Origin: Dermatemys mawii | Lineage: Eukaryota > Chordata > Testudines > Dermatemydidae | Direction: 5' to 3' | Assembly: GCA_007922305.1 (NCBI GenBank) | Contig: ML677374.1 | Coordinates: 7,995,884-8,059,883, forward strand | DNA length: 64,000 nt | Part shown: piece by piece, positions 58,452 through 64,000 of the stretch | Numbering within the stretch: the first letter of the stretch is position 1 | Layout of the letters: each line of letters opens with the position of its first letter | Program-made: the position numbers and the translations under genes | The notes under the pieces: model-generated | What the model saw: only the letters and a program-made list of their open reading frames with translations | Database searches by the model: none | Told to the model about the DNA's origin: nothing

Positions 58452-58828
58452 AGGGCCAGATTTAGGGGCAAGCAACCCAGGCCTGGGCTTGGGGGGCGCT
58501 GGGCTTGGGTGCTCTGTTTTCATTGCTAGCAGCAAAAGGGAAAACAGAATGTCTGAGGCAGGGGCGGCTCTAAGGATTTTGCTGCCCCAAGCGCGGAAGT
58601 TCCACAGCACACCTGCGGGTGGTCTGGCGTGCCGCGGATTTGGCGGCGTTTCTGCGCGAGGTCCACGGGTCCTGCGGGCTCGTTGCTCCCGCCACCAAAA
58701 TGCTGCCAAATCCGCAGCACCCGCAGACCTCCCGCTGAAATGCCGCGAAAGACAGCCTGACTGCCGCCCTGACGGCAAACGTCAGGCCGCCCCCCACAGC
58801 TTGCCGCCCCAGCCACGTGCTTGGAGCA
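58452..58828. mobile_element. Two abutting hAT-type pieces, the second CpG-rich
   Basis: 58452-58558 starts CAGGGCCAGATTTAGGGGC. 58559-58828 starts CAGGGGCGGCTCTAAGG and ends near GCCGCCCCAGCCACGTGCTT. Both starts are familiar hAT termini. The second has many CpG sites and opens long frames on both strands that are not genes. Confidence 0.7.
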
Positions 58829-58838
58829 GGTATTCCAT

Positions 58839-59130
58839 ATGTAGATTCATTTTTTCCACTAACCTCCTAGAATGTTCTGGACCTTTGTAGAATCTCGTGG
58901 AACCTTCCAGACTTTCTGAGAACGTGGACATTTTTCTCAAACCTTCTAGAATGTTGTCAGCCATGCTGCCCCCGCCGGTATATAAGAGGCAGAGCATTGC
59001 CAGTCAGTCTTATATGACTGGCGCCATTTGGTCTGCTATATAACACAGGCCGTAGAGCCTCACCCAGTACTTCCTGCACTGGGCCCCGTAACGTCCGGCT
59101 GAGCTAGAGTCTATCTGACTCACTCAGGAT
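58839..59130 (+). promoter_or_regulatory. LTR-like promoter block with HSE-like motifs and TATA box
   Basis: Alternating GAA/TTC pentamers resembling heat shock elements at 58868-58882 (CTAGAATGTTCTGGA), 58888-58914 (including GTGGAACCTTCCAGAC) and 58942-58956 (ACCTTCTAGAATGTT). TATATAAG follows at 58979-58986. An 8-bp perfect hairpin (GCCAGTCA / TGACTGGC, 58999-59022) sits where transcription would start. I infer an old retrotransposon LTR, but no second LTR, primer-binding site or coding region was found. Confidence 0.5.
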
Positions 59131-60015
59131 TTATGCAGCAGAATCTGGGCTTTCTGTGTAAAGTTCATCTGAGGGCATAGGTACAATGTGAGATGTTTAA
59201 CCTGCTTTTCCTCTATTTAAAACAACAGCCAAAAAGAAAAGGCCTTGGAGAAGTAAACTTGTAGCTATGTGCTCTAACATCTAAATTAGTAGGCCTCACC
59301 TTTGATTCATTACATAAAGAGGAGAGAGCGGCAGTCACATGATCCAGTTCCATAAAGTGCTAATGACAGAGGCGGTGGCAAAACAATTAAAATCTTCGGC
59401 AGCGTAGGAGCCTCACAGACGTAATCTCCTGACCCGAGAAGTTCAACAGAGTCCTGTTGTGGTGCGTGAACCTGTTTCCAACACCCCGCACCTCAGACGC
59501 TTCCCTTTCCATTGTCAGGCCAAGAGACTGAAGAGGTATGTGTTGCTTTTGAAGCTGCTGCCCTTACAAAATGGAGATGAAGTAAAGGGCGGGTACACAG
59601 CAGGTGTAACAAACACAGCAGGCTCTGCAGGAAGGTGTACGGGGCCGGGGCGGGGGAGAGGGAGGGCAGCTGCAGCTCACCTGCCGCATTGTTCTGTGTG
59701 CTACAACTCTCTCGTCGTCGTGATTATCCCCATGTTATTTTGTTAAGCAAATGTTTGTCCTTTTCCTAATACATATTTAATGCAGAGATACAAATTGTAC
59801 CAGGGGATTAGCGCCAATATGAGTCAATAGTAGGTGTGTATAACCAAGGAGACAGTAGAATAAAGATCTAAATCTGTGTGATTAGCACATTAGCTGGCAC
59901 ATTTTTTTTCTTGTTAGACTTACATGTTGTAGGAACGGCAAAAGATTATCATTTTACTTGGCCTATGTGCCAAGACTATAACAAAAGTTACAGTCTGGCA
60001 GGCCTCAAGGGAAAG
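59131..60015. other. No recognised gene
   Basis: Includes a moderately GC-rich stretch at 59395-59690 with a 95-codon frame of no recognisable content. Confidence 0.45.
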
Positions 60016-60019
60016 CTAA

Positions 60020-60175
60020 GGTTCCTCTCCGGTTATTGTTTATTATTTGTATAATGCTTAAAGGCCCCAATAGGGTCTTAAACCTGGTTGTGCAAATACA
60101 TAGTAAGAGCCACTTCCTGTCCCAAAGAGTTTACAGTCTAAGCGGAAAAGATAGACAAAAGCTGGGGAAAAGTTA
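60020..60175 (-). mobile_element. SINE tail (MIR-like), reverse
   Basis: TTTATTATTTGTATAATGCT, AAGGCCCCAATAGGGTC and TCCCAAAGAGTTTACAGTCT, the reverse of the tail at 44895. Confidence 0.6.
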
Positions 60176-60186
60176 GTATAGGGGTA

Positions 60187-60280
60187 GCATTGTCAAGCCC
60201 AAGTCGAGCCTCCAAAAATCAGGAACTAATCAGATAATGATCTCCTATTTTCAGTATTCCTGAGTCAAAAATTTGATTGT
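60187..60280 (+). mobile_element. Family B fragment
   Basis: AGCATTGTCAAGCCCAAG and TCCAAAAATCAGGAACTAAT match the left portion of family B only. Confidence 0.4.
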
Positions 60281-60442
60281 TGTGGGAGTTGGCCCAGGAG
60301 CAAGCTTGGAACAAAAGGTTTAATTCGTAAGATAGATACGATTTCGAGTGAAAAAGATCTTGATAAGAAAGCAACACAGCTGAAAAGATGGGAAAGGAAT
60401 TTGGCCAAAGAAATTGTTCTGGATGAGAGGGTCTCTATATGG

Positions 60443-60728
60443 CAGAAGTTCTCAACGTTTTTTGCTGGGCCCCCTTTGGAAATATTTCAAACTGTGACAA
60501 CCCCCCAGAAAATGATGACATTCCCCCCGCATACCATGCCACCCTTACTTCTGCGCTGCTGCTGGTGGTGATGCAGTCTTCAGAATTGAGCACCTGGCCA
60601 GCAGCCACTGCTCTCCAGCCGTCCAGCTCTGAAGACAGCGCAGAAGTAAGGGTGACAATACCGTGGCCCCCCTTTCAATAGCTTTGCGATCCTTTTTTGG
60701 GTTGGGACCCTTGGTTTGAGAAATGCTG
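60443..60728. mobile_element. hAT-type element related to 13368-13679
   Basis: 286 bp, CAGAAGTTCTCAACG to TTTGAGAAATGCTG. Flanks CTATATGG and CTGTAATG match at 5 of 8 and share TA at 4-5. The 80-codon frame inside (60439-60681) is a shadow. Confidence 0.7.
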
Positions 60729-60734
60729 CTGTAA

Positions 60735-61340
60735 TGGAAAGGGGATATACATCTTCAATTTGTGTAGGTCATAAACAAAATGTTTATAAATGACTGTATA
60801 GATGGCATTTGTCTTTAATTAAGATCCATCATATTTTTGCTAGTAGGGATATGCTCTGTTGGAGGGGGTTGGAGGGAAAGGGGAACATACTTGCACATGT
60901 GGTGGTTGTGTCCAAGAAATAGATGGTTTGGGGAGGAAATTATTCCAAGATTCATCTTATGACAAAATGCCAGCTTCCTAGAGATCCTCAGACCTGCTTA
61001 CTTAATGCTGTCATAAACAATCTATATTTTAAACAGAAGAGCAAATTAATTTTTTTATTGTTCACAGCTAGACTCTGTATTGAGCATTATTGGAAAAAGG
61101 TGACCCTCCTCCTAAGAAACTGTGGTGTAGTCAAATATGGACTATTCCTGTAGTGGTAAAGTTTTCATAGCAAGTATGTTCACAAGACAAGTCCCCAAAA
61201 GAGGATAAATATTTGAAAATTTGATCTCCCTTTTAGGTCTGTCCAGCCAGCATGCCAGAATCTTTAGCCAGGTACTCTGAATGCTAACCTGATCCTGAAT
61301 AAGTAGTGTGTGAAGTAGTGAAGTTTTATTATAACTTTGC
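60735..61340. other. No recognised feature
   Basis: AT-rich intergenic DNA. Confidence 0.45.
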
Positions 61341-61344
61341 CTCA

Positions 61345-61592
61345 TTTAAAAAACATTTAGGAAAAAAATCATGTGATAAATAATAAGTGTTGGATTCTTT
61401 TGATCTGTCTTCTGCTTTTTGAGCCTTTGGGGTTCATATTTTCAAGCTTTTCTAGCCATGATGGCTAGAAATGTATTTTTTGCAATGAAAGCTGAGATTC
61501 TTGCTTAATCACTTGACTCCAAGTGCTGGTGCTTTAAGAAAAACTCCAAATATCATGAGACTTATAATAAAATCATGAGCGTTTGCAATGCC
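61345..61592 (+). mobile_element. Family B inverted-repeat element
   Basis: TTTTTGAGCCTTTGGGGTTC, ATATTTTCAAGCTTTTCTAG, CAATGAAAGCTGAGATTC, then AAAATCATGAGCGTTTGCAA at the right end. The left end is degraded. Confidence 0.65.
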
Positions 61593-61750
61593 GTTATTAT
61601 CTGCAACTTACAGATGGGAAACCAAAGCCCAGAGGGATTAAGGGTTTGAGAAAGAGATCACTGAAACCAACTGCAGTCTGTCCATTATTTCCAGAATCTG
61701 TGGTGGAGCCAGGAATTGAACCTGGGACTTGTGGTCCAAACATTGGATTA
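61592..61750 (-). mobile_element. MIR-like SINE, reverse
   Basis: ACAGATGGGAAACCAAAGCC, GTGGAGCCAGGAATTGAACC and GGGACTTGTGGTCC are the reverse MIR order. Confidence 0.7.
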
Positions 61751-61829
61751 CGACTCAAAAGTTACTAGGGGTTGGGGGGAGAGGAGAATCTTTTTTTCTA
61801 AAAGATTTGCTCTAGGAATTATTTCGGGG

Positions 61830-61915
61830 GGAAGTCCTATGCCCTGTGTTATAGAGGAGGTCAGACTGGATGATCACAGTGGTCCCTTCTAGCCTTGGCA
61901 TCTATGTATCATTCT
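61830..61915 (+). mobile_element. CR1 3' tail
   Basis: CCCTGTGTTATAGAGGAGGT, CAGACTGGATGATCACAGTG and GTCCCTTCTAGCCTTGGCAT, then CTATGTATC. Confidence 0.75.
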
Positions 61916-61919
61916 TTGT

Positions 61920-62567
61920 GCGTTTTGTAAGAGCGATAAAACATGTACATTGCAAACAGCTTCCTCTAGTAGCTCTTTACTCCAGCTCATTAGCAAATAC
62001 GCTGACCATGCTCTTGCCAATGGCCTGCTGAAAAATCAGGATGTTCTGGTGCTCAGTAGCTGGTGACATCCTTCAAGTTTGGATTGCCAAATTCTGCCTG
62101 GCAATTCCTCTCAAGGGTGGGAGGGGTAGACGGGTGGGTAATTAAAAGTTACTAAATTGGCAACCTGTTCCCTTTCAAGTCTATTGTGCAGCTATTAAGA
62201 TGAGCATTTGTTTTTAACACAAGTGGCCTGTAAATGGCTGAGTTTCTTTTTAGAGGACTCATCTCCTTCTTGCACACATCTGTGTCTCTCTGTGCCTCCT
62301 ACGCAGTGCCGGCTACTCCTCTGGGACCTGTGCAGTAATTAATATTAATAACTCAGTGTAACCACTGGGGATACTCATCAGAGAATGGGTATAAATCTTG
62401 TTAAATGATAGATGAATGAGTCCTGTTACTGCATTAGTGAACCTGGGCTGGCTTTGTAATGAAACCTGAATCCAAATGAGTTTTGAAAGGAAAGACCAGA
62501 CACTTCTGCTTTCTTCTACTTCTGGCCTTTTCACTCCTGGTTTCTTGTTGTCTTTTCCCCATCTTTT

Positions 62568-62570
<3 letters not shown>
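61920..62570. other. No recognised feature
   Basis: Intergenic DNA. Confidence 0.45.

Positions 62571-62606
<36 letters not shown>
62571..62606 (+). repeat. GT dinucleotide microsatellite, 18 units
   Basis: 36 bp of uninterrupted GT. The histidine/threonine-rich and valine/cysteine-rich open frames crossing it are artefacts of the repeat. Confidence 0.98.
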
Positions 62607-62609
<3 letters not shown>

Positions 62610-63055
62610 AGTGTTTGTGCATGCTATATTCATTATGGATTATCTCTCCTTTTGTCATTCTCCCCTTCTGTTTTTCAAAGGTTTTCATTTCTACCGTTAA
62701 GCCCTACCCTATCATCTCTTTTACACCAATAGGATATTGTCCCCTTGGCACCTTCGTTCTGCAAATGATGCCAGCTTTGACTGCAAGATTTTTCCCAGCA
62801 AGCACCACTGCATTTTTTCCCCAGACTGCCCCTGACATAGGGGAGGAGGAGTTTCCTGTAAACATCCTTAAAACCACCTCATTGGTCCTCCTTCCAAACC
62901 CTTTTTAAAACCCTCCTCTGCTGAGATGCCTGCGAAAAAACTTGACAGGTGGGCGAGGCAGCCTGCGTGCTGGGACCACATCTTGCCATGCTGACCCATC
63001 ATCTCACTGCCTAGCTCCCCTGTCTATCTGCTTATTGCCTGAACTCTTCCACTGA
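62610..63055. other. No recognised feature
   Basis: C/T-rich intergenic DNA. Confidence 0.45.
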
Positions 63056-63059
63056 GATC

Positions 63060-63145
63060 TCAAGCCTTTCGGAGCCAGGTCTGTCTCTTCGTTAGGCCTG
63101 TACAGTGCCTGGCACAATGCCACCACAATACAAATGATTAACCAC
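63060..63145 (+). mobile_element. SINE tail (MIR-like)
   Basis: GGAGCCAGGTCTGTCTCTTC, CCTGTACAGTGCCTGGCACA and ACCACAATACAAATG. Confidence 0.55.
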
Positions 63146-63502
63146 AATGCATAATTAATGTCCATTTCCCGTCCTCTCCTATTTCATATCAACTAGTCAG
63201 GTTTGCTCTGCCAGCCTGCGGTCTCAGCAGCAGCTCTTTACTTGCCCCTCCAGCGTTGCTGACAGACTGTTTCACCCCTTACACCTCAGTCCTGCCCTCT
63301 ACTCCTGCAGGGCTCCCAATGACTCCTCTGAGAATAGACACTTTAGATGCTGATAGAGGAAAATGGGTGTTTTGCCGGCAGGACCACGAGACTGGGCCTT
63401 CATTGCAATGAGGACATTAGGCTCTCCAAAGGGAGAGCCGTGCAGAGAACAGGCCAGCTTGTAAGGAGTCAGGCACATCTGAAGCATTTTCAGAAAGATT
63501 TG

Positions 63503-63578
63503 GGGCTGGAGCCTCAGCTGGGGTAAATCGACATAGCTCCATTGCAGGCCCCGGAGACATGTAAACTGAGGATCTGGT
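63503..63578. mobile_element. Short palindromic element E
   Basis: CCTCAGCTGGGGTAAATCG against ATGTAAACTGAGGATCTGG, around a CTCCATTG centre. Confidence 0.5.
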
Positions 63579-63579
63579 C

Positions 63580-64000
63580 CATGGTCATGTTCCTCACTTC
63601 CTCCAAATATTGCGAGGGACTCTCCCGTTGCATACCTAGAGATAGCACAGCTTAATAGGCCCAAACCCTGCCGCCACTGCTCTGTTTTATTGTGCTGAGC
63701 TGGGCAGAGAAAGGAACTCTCAGGCTGGAATAGGGGATATACCCCTTATGACCATAATAACTGTGGAGCCAGAGAGACTATACCTCCCCCAACTACTCCT
63801 TCACAGCCTTCGGTCCCAGCCGTCTCAATACCACATCTGTTTGGTGCTCACTCCATGACGCAGCCTGAAACCGTATGGGACACCAAAGGTTGCAGTTCTG
63901 GGCTACAGCCTTGGAATGAGACAATGATTCCCCTGTGGTTTGGTGTTTGTGGATCAGTTCCTCTCCTCTCTTCCTAGCGAATGGAGTCAAAACCGCTCTG
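63580..64000. other. No recognised feature
   Basis: Intergenic DNA to the window edge. Confidence 0.45.

Noticed and set aside
58320..58890. Long overlapping open frames on both strands (133-152 codons)
   Set aside because: They cover a CR1 tail and CpG-rich hAT pieces. No domain is recognisable.
61680..61750. Minus-strand tRNA-like segment with GGTTCAATTCCTGG
   Set aside because: It is the tRNA-derived head of a reversed MIR-like SINE.
62313..62908. Open frames of 84-141 codons around the GT repeat
   Set aside because: The frames are kept open by the microsatellite, giving His/Thr or Val/Cys runs.
12046..64000. KSR1 or another neighbouring gene
   Set aside because: Expected from vertebrate gene order, but no exon with recognisable KSR1 protein sequence was seen in either strand.

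Overview
This is a vertebrate nuclear window, most likely from a turtle (Testudines). The reasons are a single intron-rich, strongly conserved vertebrate gene; CR1-type LINE copies with the usual amniote 3' tail; MIR-like CORE-SINE remnants; and many short hAT-type and other inverted-repeat DNA elements of the kind I associate with turtle genomes. The turtle assignment is an inference from repeat content and not a species identification. No bacterial, plasmid, phage, CRISPR or operon features are present.

Positions 1-12,045 hold WSB1 (WD repeat and SOCS box containing 1) on the + strand. The first coding exon lies left of the window. Exons 2-9 are all present with matching phases, and the coding part in the window gives 407 complete residues plus one split codon. 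If exon 1 supplies 13 residues plus one base, as I recall for mammalian WSB1, the protein is 421 residues. The WD-repeat propeller and C-terminal SOCS box (BC box, Cul5-type LPxP) are intact. Two features stand out: intron 8 is best read as a GC-AG intron with an in-frame GT-AG alternative, and intron 5 contains a GC-richer exon-like block whose inclusion would stop the protein after seven extra residues. The 3' UTR runs to an ATTAAA signal near 12,020.

Positions 12,046-64,000 look intergenic. I found no further conserved protein-coding exon. KSR1 is the expected downstream neighbour in other vertebrates, but no KSR1 exon was recognised. The stretch is densely packed with dead mobile elements: a 5'-truncated CR1 with a broken reverse transcriptase frame (about 35.3-36.5 kb, minus), a second CR1-like copy split by a DNA element (55.6-56.2 kb), MIR-like SINEs, hAT-type non-autonomous elements with 8-bp target duplications centred on TA, a pogo/Tigger-like element, and several recurring inverted-repeat families. 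These families are labelled B to H here for convenience only. There is also a triple nest of elements (22.9-23.7 kb), a MITE with three strong internal hairpins (47.86-48.14 kb), and an LTR-like block with heat-shock-element-like motifs and a TATA box (58.84-59.13 kb).

No multi-gene system is encoded. The functional content is one gene plus its splicing and polyadenylation signals. The rest is a record of transposition, with a few elements that could act as regulatory DNA. Repeat-family assignments come from memory of consensus sequences and were not checked against a database; boundaries without a stated target duplication are approximate to tens of bases.
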